Below, piece by piece: positions 34,135 to 42,482 of a stretch of 46,832 nucleotides of DNA. Numbering within the stretch: position 1 is the first letter of the stretch; the number at the start of each line of letters is the position of its first letter. The stretch covers positions 4,245 through 51,076 of the forward strand of contig JARFPM010000048.1 in the NCBI GenBank assembly GCA_030444405.1, written 5' to 3'. Source of the DNA: Nitrospira sp. (GTDB lineage: Bacteria; Nitrospirota; Nitrospiria; Nitrospirales; Nitrospiraceae). A program made the translations under genes and the position numbers. The notes below the pieces were generated by a model. It saw only the letters and a program-made list of their open reading frames with translations. It did not search any database and was not told where the DNA came from.

Positions 34135-36356
34135 AACGCTCCTTGATGTCCATCAAGAAGCGTGTTCTTCGATCTTGCCTCATCGGTCTGCTGTCGACCT
34201 CCATCGTACACACGTGGGGCGTTGCGGCCCTGTCTGCCCAGGAGAATGTCACCAACATTCATCACGCCCTCACAGTCGAGTTGACCCCCGCGGCACATGA
34301 GCTCGTGGCGAACGATCAGATCGAACTGCAGGTTGAGCCACAGGTCACGTCGGTCACGTTTACGCTTGCACATACGCTGCATGTCGAGTCCATCGCCATG
34401 CGAACGCACTCGGTCTCGGCTGGGCAGGGAAGCCCGGACAAATTCATCCCGTTCACAAGAGTGCGTCCTCCTGAGGCCACGGTTCAGCGGATTGCAGTCT
34501 CTCTTCCCAAAGACCATGGCCGGAGGGTGACATTGGTCATGAGCTATCATGGTCAGATCAATGACCCTCCCAGAGAGCCGCGCCACTTGAGATTCGTGAC
34601 ACCCAGTGAGACAGCGGGACATATCGGTTTGGAAGGTGTGTACTTGAGCGGTGAAAGCCAATGGTACCCCGATGTCATCGGCTCCTTCAGTACCTATCGA
34701 GTGACTGCTCAGATTCCACAAGGCTGGACGGTGGTGGCATCCGGGCGTAAGGAAGGCGAGACGACGAGCGCGGGAAAGACCTTCTCGACCTGGATCGTTC
34801 AGGACCAGTCTGAGGCGTTCACACTCGTTGCCAACAAGTTTGTGACGACATCGCGAGAATGGAAAAGCCCGACAGGACAGCGAGTCGAACTCCAGACCCA
34901 TTTCTTGCCCGACAATGCCAGCTTGGCGGACGAGTATCTCGATGCGACCGCAAGGTATCTCGATGCGTATGTCAGGATCCTCGGGAACTATCCCTTCGAC
35001 AAATTTGCAGTGGTCGAGAATTTTTTTGCGAGCGGTCTTGGTCTGCCGTCGTTCACTCTACTTGGCAGCGGCAGCATCAAGCGACACTATATCCAACCCT
35101 ATGCCTTGGGCCACGAGATCGTCCATTCATGGATCGGAAATTCCGTGTTCAATCGCGACGATCATGGCAACTGGGTCGAAGGCATGACGACCTACTTAGC
35201 GAATTACTACTGGCACGAGATGGTTCAGGATGTTCCGCAAGCCTTCGAACAAAGGCGAATGATGCTTAACGGGTACAATCTCTATGTAAGGCCTGAAACA
35301 GACTATGCGGTTTCACAATTTCTGAGGAAGCATGACGAGAAAGATAATGCCATCGGCTACCAAAAATCTGCCTTTGTGTTTCACCTCCTTCGGCAAGAAA
35401 TCGGAGACGAGCCATTCTGGCGAAGCCTCAAGACCTTCGTCGGCAGCTATCGCAATCGCCCGGCGGACTGGAGATCGATTGAGGAAGTCTTTTCTCGAGA
35501 AAGCGGTCAGGACTTGCGGTGGTTTTTCGAGCAATGGGTTGAGCAGCCCGGTGCCCCACGATTATCCTTGCGCGATGTCCACGCTCGTCGCGTGAAGGGA
35601 GAGGGTGGCAGAGAAACTTGGCGGCTGACGGTTCAGATTGAGCAGGCCGAGAAGCCGTTTCGGATGGCGATCCCCATCCGCATCTCGATGAAGGAATCGA
35701 CGGACATCAAGTCGATCGTGCTGAGCCTCTCACAAACGAGCGTTGCCGAATTCGTCGTGCAGGATCAGCCGTTGAGGGTGGAGCTTGATCCAAACTTAAT
35801 GACGTTTCGCCGGCTGACGAGACGTCAGCTGCCGCCGATGTTGAACGGCTATGTGACGGATCCACACAAGACGGTGGTGCGGGCGTTTTCTGACCCTGCG
35901 TCGCCGTTGCAGCAGATTGTGTCTCGCATTGCCGATCACGAACTCACGGGATCGCCTAGAACGACGGTAGTCTCTCTCAAAGAGAATTCCCTCCCCCACG
36001 ATGGATCGATCCTAGTACTGGCAGGAGTCGACCAGCGACAGGCGGTGCAATCAGTGGTGCAGGAGTCTTGTGGTGACCGAATTGCCTTCGGAGATAGGGG
36101 TTTCCAGATCGATGGTCAGGCCTATGATGGGCCGAAGATGGCAGTGCTTTTCTCCTGCCATCGGGCGAATGTGCCGGGGAGCGTCATCACGGTTCTGTAT
36201 GGCGTAACCTCGGGCGCAGTCGAGAAAATGTCACGCTTCCTGTTTTATTATGGGTGGCATAGTTACCTGATTTTTCAAGACGGAGCCGTGACGAAGCGCG
36301 AAGTGTGGCAAGATTCGCCAGATGTGAGGGAGGTAAGGATTGATGCAACGTCGTAA
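34128..36356 (+). CDS. Exported M1-like metallopeptidase
   Basis: A 742-residue zinc peptidase-like protein. The N-terminal signal peptide (SCLIGLLSTSIVHTWGVAALSAQ) is clear from ATG 34146, with a GTG 18 nt earlier as alternative. The catalytic domain has HEIVH followed by the glutamate in WVEGMTTY, spacing 17 rather than the usual 18 residues, and NYYWH. The GAMEN exopeptidase motif is not present; GLGLPSFTLLG occupies its place, so it may be an endopeptidase, or a non-aminopeptidase M1 member. A C-terminal alpha/beta portion follows. It overlaps the PD40 gene downstream (14 nt) and probably forms an operon with it and the upstream regulator. Confidence 0.8.
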   Translation: MLKRSLMSIKKRVLRSCLIGLLSTSIVHTWGVAALSAQENVTNIHHALTVELTPAAHELVANDQIELQVEPQVTSVTFTLAHTLHVESIAMRTHSVSAGQGSPDKFIPFTRVRPPEATVQRIAVSLPKDHGRRVTLVMSYHGQINDPPREPRHLRFVTPSETAGHIGLEGVYLSGESQWYPDVIGSFSTYRVTAQIPQGWTVVASGRKEGETTSAGKTFSTWIVQDQSEAFTLVANKFVTTSREWKSPTGQRVELQTHFLPDNASLADEYLDATARYLDAYVRILGNYPFDKFAVVENFFASGLGLPSFTLLGSGSIKRHYIQPYALGHEIVHSWIGNSVFNRDDHGNWVEGMTTYLANYYWHEMVQDVPQAFEQRRMMLNGYNLYVRPETDYAVSQFLRKHDEKDNAIGYQKSAFVFHLLRQEIGDEPFWRSLKTFVGSYRNRPADWRSIEEVFSRESGQDLRWFFEQWVEQPGAPRLSLRDVHARRVKGEGGRETWRLTVQIEQAEKPFRMAIPIRISMKESTDIKSIVLSLSQTSVAEFVVQDQPLRVELDPNLMTFRRLTRRQLPPMLNGYVTDPHKTVVRAFSDPASPLQQIVSRIADHELTGSPRTTVVSLKENSLPHDGSILVLAGVDQRQAVQSVVQESCGDRIAFGDRGFQIDGQAYDGPKMAVLFSCHRANVPGSVITVLYGVTSGAVEKMSRFLFYYGWHSYLIFQDGAVTKREVWQDSPDVREVRIDATS

Positions 36357-37467
36357 GAGAGGAGGAATTTGGCTATGGGGATTTTGTGCATTGATGGGTA
36401 TTCCCCCGTTTGCCCTGGCTGCTGATCAGCCGAAGGAGCCGATGGCGTCGGCTCGTCCTACGGAACGGCATCTGGCCAATATCCGTCAGCTGACCTTTGG
36501 TCGCCAGAACGCGGAGGCCTATTTTTCATTCAACGGGACCAAGCTGATTTTTCAATCGACGAACAACTGGATGAAGGATTCGTCGGCCTCCCCACGAAAA
36601 CCAGCCGAGTCGGGGCTGGGGTGTTATCAAATGTATGTGATGGATGTGGAAAACGAGACCGTCCGCTTGGTGAGTACGGGGAAGGGGGCGACGACGTGCG
36701 GCTATTTTTTCCCCGGTGACAGCCGGGTGCTGTACTCATCCACACATGCTGCCGGGCCCGATTGCCCCCCGAAACCCAAACGGGATGGCGCCTATCGATG
36801 GGCACTCGACGATTACGATGTCTACTCTGCGAATCTCGACGGACAGGACCTGCAGAGGCTGACCGCGTCACCAGGATATGACGCCGAGGCCACGATCTCA
36901 CCCGATGGGAGGACCGTTGTCTGGACATCGGTCAAGGATGGAGATCTTGACCTGTATACGATGAATCTGGACGGCTCGAACGTTCGTCGCCTGACGGACG
37001 ATGTCGGCTACGACGGCGGAGCGTTCTTTTCACCCGACAGCAAGAGAATCGTCTATCGGGCGGCCCATCCAACCGATCCGTCCGAACTGGCCAAATACAA
37101 GGAGCTATTGGCACAACGGCTGATCGAACCAGGTCAGCTTGAAATTTATGTCATGAATGCCGATGGGTCGGACAGGAAACAGGTGACCACGACCGGCGCA
37201 TCGAATTTTTCTCCATATTTCCATCCCGACGGCAAACGCATCATCTTTTCCTCCAACATCGAAACGAGAGGAGAAGGGGGACGCCCAAGTTTCCATCTCT
37301 ATCTGGTGCGTGACGACGGAACCGGATTGGAACGTCTCACCCTGGAAGGACACTTTAATAGTTTCCCCATGTTTTCCCCGGACGGCAAACGTCTCGTCTG
37401 GGTCTCGGATCGCAATGCCAAGGAACCGGGCGAATTCAACGTGTTCCTGGCCGACTGGGTGCCGTAA
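36343..37467 (+). CDS. TolB-like beta-propeller (PD40 repeats) exported protein
   Basis: A 374-residue protein from ATG 36343, with GGAGGTAAGG upstream. A signal peptide (IWLWGFCALMGIPPFALA) is followed by repeated PD40/WD40-like blades, each with a motif like SPDGRTVVWTS, SPDSKRIVYRA, HPDGKRIIFSS and SPDGKRLVWVS. TolB-type propellers bind partners in the periplasm. It overlaps the M1-like peptidase gene by 14 nt, so the two are translationally coupled and probably act together in the periplasm; the substrate is unknown. Confidence 0.88.
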   Translation: MQRRKRGGIWLWGFCALMGIPPFALAADQPKEPMASARPTERHLANIRQLTFGRQNAEAYFSFNGTKLIFQSTNNWMKDSSASPRKPAESGLGCYQMYVMDVENETVRLVSTGKGATTCGYFFPGDSRVLYSSTHAAGPDCPPKPKRDGAYRWALDDYDVYSANLDGQDLQRLTASPGYDAEATISPDGRTVVWTSVKDGDLDLYTMNLDGSNVRRLTDDVGYDGGAFFSPDSKRIVYRAAHPTDPSELAKYKELLAQRLIEPGQLEIYVMNADGSDRKQVTTTGASNFSPYFHPDGKRIIFSSNIETRGEGGRPSFHLYLVRDDGTGLERLTLEGHFNSFPMFSPDGKRLVWVSDRNAKEPGEFNVFLADWVP

Positions 37468-37542
37468 GGTACAGTGATCGGCGATGAGCGATTGGTGATC
37501 AGTTCCGGACATCCAGGGAGCCTCGTTACAGATCGTGGCTCG

Positions 37543-38631
37543 ATGAACGCCCTCTCCCACTCATCCCGGAACACGACCTCGTCGCTCGCCGTAGTCGGTT
37601 GTTCCTGCGCCGCGTTGGTCATCAGCCTTCTTGGCGTGGCCCAGTTTGATCTGCCGATCACCAAGTATGTGCGATCGGTGACGATTCATCTGCCCTGGGA
37701 CCAACTCACCGTTCCGTGGATGGCGTTCACCAGCAATACGGGCGACTGGATCGGCCAAGGATGGCGGCTGACGACCTTAAGCCTCCTACTGCTGGTCGGT
37801 GCGTGGGCCTTTGAAAAGCCGACTTTCAAAATCGTAGCCATCCAGTCGCTGATCGCTCACGGAATCGCCGCATTGCTCGCCAACGGGTTGAAACACATCA
37901 TCGGCAGGCCTCGACCGAAGTTCGTCCACTCGGGAGAGTGGCAGATGACATTTTCCTGGGCATCGGGACTGGACTCCTTTCCATCGGGGCATACCACGGC
38001 GAGTTTTGCCATCGCGACGGTGTTGGCTAAGCAGTTTCCCATCTTCGGACCACTCTGTATCGCGATCGCGCTGTTCGTGGCACTCAGTCGTGTCCTTCGA
38101 GGATCGCATTTCCCGACCGATGTTCTCGGAGGGGCGGTGATCGGCATCCTCAGTGGCTTCATCGCGACGGCTCCTTTGAAACAGTGGCGTTTGTCACTAC
38201 AAGAAGGATTGCGACATGCGGCGATTGGGGCCTCGTCGGTGTTTGCCTTGCTCTGGGTATTATCCCGTCGAATGGAGGAGGGAATGCTGGGCATCCTGTT
38301 CTTGGTGCTAGGGGCTGGTGCGGTAGTGGGCGGTTTATGGATCCGGCGAACTCATTGGGCTCGCAAGGGAGGAACAGGAGGGAACTGGCACTCGCATACC
38401 TCAGCTCTCTTGATCGCCTACGGCCTGGCTGCTATGACGACCTCACCTCTCGTCCTCTCGTCGGTCGGATTCGCCTGCATGGCGTCCTGGTTCGAGGCGA
38501 TAGGTCGGAACGACGACCAGGCGGAGGAATCGACCAGCTGGTCCGTGATGCGGGAAACTGCCTTGATTGGGGGGGTGGCCATTGCCATTCTGATCCTCGT
38601 GGATGCGCGAGGGGTTCTGCCCTTTCAGTGA
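37543..38631 (+). CDS. PAP2-family membrane phosphatase
   Basis: A 362-residue membrane protein of the type 2 phosphatidic acid phosphatase family. The three catalytic motifs are complete: KHIIGRPRP (C1), FPSGHT (C2) and SRVLRGSHFPTD (C3). Several membrane helices precede the motifs, and about 170 additional hydrophobic residues follow them, which is longer than the core family. It probably hydrolyses lipid phosphates or undecaprenyl pyrophosphate at the periplasmic face. ATG 37543 is used since the 69 nt upstream are repeat-like (GATCGGCGATGAGCGATTGG). It converges with the glycosyltransferase set. Confidence 0.85.
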   Translation: MNALSHSSRNTTSSLAVVGCSCAALVISLLGVAQFDLPITKYVRSVTIHLPWDQLTVPWMAFTSNTGDWIGQGWRLTTLSLLLLVGAWAFEKPTFKIVAIQSLIAHGIAALLANGLKHIIGRPRPKFVHSGEWQMTFSWASGLDSFPSGHTTASFAIATVLAKQFPIFGPLCIAIALFVALSRVLRGSHFPTDVLGGAVIGILSGFIATAPLKQWRLSLQEGLRHAAIGASSVFALLWVLSRRMEEGMLGILFLVLGAGAVVGGLWIRRTHWARKGGTGGNWHSHTSALLIAYGLAAMTTSPLVLSSVGFACMASWFEAIGRNDDQAEESTSWSVMRETALIGGVAIAILILVDARGVLPFQ

Positions 38632-38742
38632 CCGTCATTGCGTCGCCGATATGGGACAGCTTGGCTCGATATTCGTAACAAGTCGTCCTGCGGATGGTAC
38701 TCGCCTCCGGAAGAAGATCTGAAAAGCAGAGTCGAGCGTAGG

Positions 38743-40494
38743 TCAGTGCCCAAGAGTCTTAGTCGGTGGTAGGGCGCCAACATCTGCACCCGGGGGCATG
38801 GGGACCATCGGTTGATTGCCCAACAAGACGTAGCCATAACGCTTGAGGATCGGCTGAAATCCAGCCGCTTCCTTCGGCAAGGCATCCTGAAAGTATTCCG
38901 GTAGGAGGATCATCGTACGGCCTCCTTTGCCCAGCGCCGTACGCAGTCGGTCGATCTCGCCGTCTGGGATAAAGGTCACGGTTCGCCTTGCGTAGAAGGC
39001 GATGGATGCCCTGGTCGAACCGAACGCGATCAGTTGGTCGGTCGGATCCAGGTTCAACCCGGCTGCGTAGGCCAATTCCTGCGGCGGCGCGATCGCATAT
39101 CGGTTGAGTCCTGGAACGACCACCAGGATGGCGACAAGAAAGACACTCGCCAGCGCTCCTCCGGCCACCCCAAAGGCACTGCCTCGCCTGCTGTCGTTCA
39201 AGCCGAAATATCCGATCAGCCCCATAGCGACCACGATGATCGTTGCGCCAACGTAAGGACCGATACCCAGATCGAATTGAGTGGCGAGCGGGAACTCTTT
39301 GACCATCTTCCCGGAGAATTTGAAGAACAGAGAAGGCGCGCCCGCAAACCCGATGGCCAAGAGATAGCCAATCCCCATCATGAAATGGATCGACCCATGC
39401 AGGCCTCTCGTGGAAGGGTCCTTCAGACCTTGGGCCCAAAACAAAGCGGCTAGGAGGGCGCAAGCGGGAAACAGAGGGCCGATATAGTGGGGCAGTCGGG
39501 TAGATGACAGGCTAAAGAAGATGAACACCCCGACGATCCACAGACCTGCAAACCACTCCAACTCCTCACCGGACCCTAACAGGCTCTCTGATTCGTGTGC
39601 GCGATTCCTCATCAGGCGGCATTCTCGCCAGCTCTGATAGGCTCGATAGAGCCCCGCCGGTAGGAATGCGCTCCAGGGATAAAAGCCCAGCAGCAGGACC
39701 GGAAAATAGAACCACCATCCCCCTCCGTGTCCTTCCATCGGAGCCAGGAACCTTCCCACGGTATGGGCCTTCGCCTGGGAAGAGTACGCATCTCCATGGA
39801 TGAGGAACATGGCGGCATACCAGGGGCCTGCGAGGATCAGGAAGACCAATGTGCCGGCGATAGGTGCGCCTCTCTTCCAAAACACTTGCCATTGCCGCGT
39901 TGCAGCGAGGTACAAGAGAGCGGTGATCAGCGGAACGGCGAATCCCACTGGTCCTTTTGTTAAGGTCGCGAACGCCATGCCGGCATAAAAGGTCCAGATC
40001 CAATGGCGACCTGCACCGCGTTCATGGATGCCAAGCCAAAAGCCGTAGAGCGACATCGTGGTGAAGAAGATCAAAACACTGTCGGTAATCGCCATGCGCC
40101 CCAGTGCCAATATCTCGATGTTCAGCAGCAACATCAGAGCGCCGAACAGACCGACGGTCGGGCCACGCAGCCGGGTGAGAAACAGGTAGTGCATCACGAT
40201 CAACCCGACCCCGAATAGAGCTGAGGGTGCCCGCGCCGCAAACTCGCTCACACCAAAGAGGTGGTAGGACATCGTCATCAGCCAATACACGAAGACCGGC
40301 TTGGCGACGCGTAGTTCCCCATTGAAGGTCGGGGTGATGAAGTCGCCGGAGGCATACATTTCTCGGCCGGCTTCGGCATTGCGGCCTTCGTCGCGATCCG
40401 TCAGGCCCATACTGCCGAGGCCAGTGAAAAAAAGCAGACCAGAAAGGAGCAGAAGGAGCAGCACTTGTATCGGTTGAGTAGCTGTGCGATCCAT
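38743..40494 (-). CDS. ArnT/GT39-like membrane glycosyltransferase
   Basis: A 583-residue GT-C (family 39/83-like) glycosyltransferase. TM1 (VLLLLLLSGLLFFTGLG) is followed by the periplasmic acidic motif LTDRDEGRNAEAG, with the DE pair that is the catalytic hallmark of ArnT/PMT enzymes. About twelve membrane helices and a small soluble C-terminal domain follow. Such enzymes transfer a sugar from an undecaprenyl- or dolichyl-phosphate donor. With the GT2 gene and the small LpxB-N-like gene on the same strand it forms a lipid A or lipid-linked modification set: the GT2 would make the polyprenyl-phosphate sugar donor. Confidence 0.88.
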   Translation of the reverse strand: MDRTATQPIQVLLLLLLSGLLFFTGLGSMGLTDRDEGRNAEAGREMYASGDFITPTFNGELRVAKPVFVYWLMTMSYHLFGVSEFAARAPSALFGVGLIVMHYLFLTRLRGPTVGLFGALMLLLNIEILALGRMAITDSVLIFFTTMSLYGFWLGIHERGAGRHWIWTFYAGMAFATLTKGPVGFAVPLITALLYLAATRQWQVFWKRGAPIAGTLVFLILAGPWYAAMFLIHGDAYSSQAKAHTVGRFLAPMEGHGGGWWFYFPVLLLGFYPWSAFLPAGLYRAYQSWRECRLMRNRAHESESLLGSGEELEWFAGLWIVGVFIFFSLSSTRLPHYIGPLFPACALLAALFWAQGLKDPSTRGLHGSIHFMMGIGYLLAIGFAGAPSLFFKFSGKMVKEFPLATQFDLGIGPYVGATIIVVAMGLIGYFGLNDSRRGSAFGVAGGALASVFLVAILVVVPGLNRYAIAPPQELAYAAGLNLDPTDQLIAFGSTRASIAFYARRTVTFIPDGEIDRLRTALGKGGRTMILLPEYFQDALPKEAAGFQPILKRYGYVLLGNQPMVPMPPGADVGALPPTKTLGH

Positions 40495-40565
40495 AGTTGG
40501 ATGTGGCCGTTACCAGTGGGTGGTGAAAGGCGCCGAACGGCGGTGTGTGTCTCTGCCGCTCATGT

Positions 40566-40850
40566 CTACGGCCGAGGCTGATTCTTGGTTTGACCTGCGC
40601 GGTGAATGAGGACCAGGTTGCGCAGGTATACGACAGCACCGAGCCCTTGACCCGAGATAAACACTGGGTCCCTGCGATAGATAGCATAGGCGAGCGTGAT
40701 GAGCCCACCAATGAGACTCATATACCAAAATGAAACGGGCACGCGGCTTTCAGCGCTTCGTTCGGAAGCGATCCACTGAACCAGCCAACGACCGAAAAAA
40801 AGGGCTTGGCCGAAAAAACCGATACCAAGCCAGATAGTCTCAGTAGTCAT
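40566..40850 (-). CDS. Small LpxB N-terminal domain-like membrane protein
   Basis: A 94-residue protein of three membrane helices, matching the lipid-A-disaccharide-synthase N-terminal domain type (LABN): GQALFFGRWLVQWIASER, the conserved P-V-S-FWYMSLIGG and AYAIYRRDPVFI, GQGLGAVVYLRN. Stand-alone copies of this domain occur next to GT2 and ArnT-like genes and resemble small EmrE/PQ-loop transporters; a role in moving the lipid-linked sugar across the membrane is a guess. ATG 40850 is preferred over the TTG 18 nt upstream. It lies 71 nt before the GT39 gene. Confidence 0.85.
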   Translation of the reverse strand: MTTETIWLGIGFFGQALFFGRWLVQWIASERSAESRVPVSFWYMSLIGGLITLAYAIYRRDPVFISGQGLGAVVYLRNLVLIHRAGQTKNQPRP

Positions 40851-40923
40851 CAGGTATTGGGAAGGCAACCGTCATCGTGCGTCCGGATCGTGAAGGGGGT
40901 TGCCTGGATCGCATCGACCCACG

Positions 40924-41658
40924 TCACTTATCGCGAAATTTGTAGAGCAACACACGATTCTGCATCCATCGAACCGCGATCAGATCATAGAGCGACTTGA
41001 ACAGGCGGTTCCCCATGCCGTACTTGGATACTCCATGAATGCGCGGATAATGTCGGACCGGCACCTCGGTCACCGTAAAACCATGCATCAAGGCAAGCGC
41101 CGGAAAGAATCGGTGCATCCCCTCAAAGAGACGAATCCGTTCCAGCACGGGGCGTCGAAAGACCTTGAGGGGACATCCCGTATCATGGACACCGTCATGA
41201 GTGAAAAAGTTACGCACACGGTTCGCAATCCGGGAGGAGATCATCTTCACGAAGCCGTCCTGTCGTTGTTGTCTCCATCCGCAGACCAGGTCGTGGGAGG
41301 CGGTATAAGGAAGCAGCTCCAAGATGTCTTCACTGTCTTGCTGGAGATCGCCATCGATCTGGATGATGATCTCGCCGGAAGATTGTCGAAAGCCCGCCTC
41401 AAGCGCGCAGGTTTTCCCGTAATTGCGGTCAAAATGAAACACTCGCACCTGAGTATGTTCGCGTGCCAAGCGGTCCAGCTCGGCGCTGCTGCCGTCGCTG
41501 CTCCCATCATCGACGAAGAGAATCTCGTAAGGGCGAGTGCGTGATAGCTCGTGCGAATCCATGACCTTCATCAGGCTTGCCATAAGGGGAGACAGGTTCT
41601 CTCGTTCATCCTTGATCGGGATGATGATAGAGGCCCAGGGGCTAGATGGCGTCGTCAT
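40924..41658 (-). CDS. Family 2 glycosyltransferase (polyprenyl-phosphate sugar transferase-like)
   Basis: A 244-residue GT2 enzyme. ATG 41658 gives the N-terminus just before the conserved SIIIPIKDERENL; an upstream in-frame extension looks unnatural. The GT-A motifs are present: FVDDGSSDGS, DRNYGKTCALEAGF, IIIQIDGDLQQD (DxD region) and a DTGCPLKVFRR acceptor loop. No C-terminal membrane helices are seen, so it differs from ArnC, which has two. Likely makes a polyprenyl-phosphate-linked sugar for the downstream ArnT-like enzyme, the first gene of that three-gene set. Confidence 0.88.
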   Translation of the reverse strand: MTTPSSPWASIIIPIKDERENLSPLMASLMKVMDSHELSRTRPYEILFVDDGSSDGSSAELDRLAREHTQVRVFHFDRNYGKTCALEAGFRQSSGEIIIQIDGDLQQDSEDILELLPYTASHDLVCGWRQQRQDGFVKMISSRIANRVRNFFTHDGVHDTGCPLKVFRRPVLERIRLFEGMHRFFPALALMHGFTVTEVPVRHYPRIHGVSKYGMGNRLFKSLYDLIAVRWMQNRVLLYKFRDK

Positions 41659-41767
41659 GATACGAAAACTTCGGTCTGCGGTCGGAGGTGACGATAAAAA
41701 CTGGCGCATTCTAACGGAAGGCGGAGAGAGGGTCAAACATGTGCCGAGGAGGGACTCGAGCGGATCG

Positions 41768-42340
41768 TCAATCAGGCTGTTTGCGGGGTGTGCCAATGGT
41801 GAACCGCATTGTGCCCATTAAGCTCATCTCGTTGACTTGCTCGCCCGTATGAATCTCGACTTTATATCGGCCTGGTTTCCATCCTCCCTGCGGGGGCGAC
41901 AATTTGAGATAGCCGCTGTCATCCTCCAAAGAGATGCGCATGGCGTCTTCGCTGATGATCGCCCCCGGCATGACACCGGCCACCTGTTCGGGCGTGCAAC
42001 GGCCGAACACTGTGAAGGCCTGATAATGTTGATGCAGGGAGAACACGATGAAAATGGCGGCCACATCGGCGTGAAATCGTTCAGTCGGTTTGATCGGCAC
42101 GATTTCATGGGTTCGGAGAAAACCCAGGCGCTCTTCAAGATCTTCCGCCATGGCGATTGAGCGAAACATGCCCTGCGGTGGAGCATCGAAATCGTAGGCC
42201 TTCACGTCCTCTGTGCGGTTTTGAAACTCGGAGATCGGCACATTCTCCGTGAGCGGGAGTTCTTCGCCTGCTGCGGCTGAACTCCACAGGAGAGCGGTCA
42301 CCATGACAATGTCGGTTAGATGGGAACCTCTGGTCACCAT
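41768..42340 (-). CDS. Exported protein of unknown function
   Basis: A 190-residue protein with an N-terminal signal peptide (DIVMVTALLWSSAAAG) and no other membrane segment. The body has a FHADVAAIFIVFSLHQHYQ segment and ends in a beta-rich domain with SPPQGGWKPGRYKVEIH, a pattern seen in Ig-like or bacterial C2-type periplasmic domains. I do not recognise a family. It is the first minus-strand gene of the envelope set, 109 nt ahead of the GT2 gene, and divergent from the methyltransferase gene. Confidence 0.7.
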   Translation of the reverse strand: MVTRGSHLTDIVMVTALLWSSAAAGEELPLTENVPISEFQNRTEDVKAYDFDAPPQGMFRSIAMAEDLEERLGFLRTHEIVPIKPTERFHADVAAIFIVFSLHQHYQAFTVFGRCTPEQVAGVMPGAIISEDAMRISLEDDSGYLKLSPPQGGWKPGRYKVEIHTGEQVNEMSLMGTMRFTIGTPRKQPD

Positions 42341-42482
42341 TTCTGTCTGCTACACCTGTCGAGGTGAAGCTGTCAAGAAATCGGCGAGCAAGCGGCCCAT
42401 TGCAGCGTTTTCCAGCCATCTGTTAGGATTTCAGCTGCTGCCCGGCCAATTCATAGAAATCACTCACTGGTGACGAAACGAC

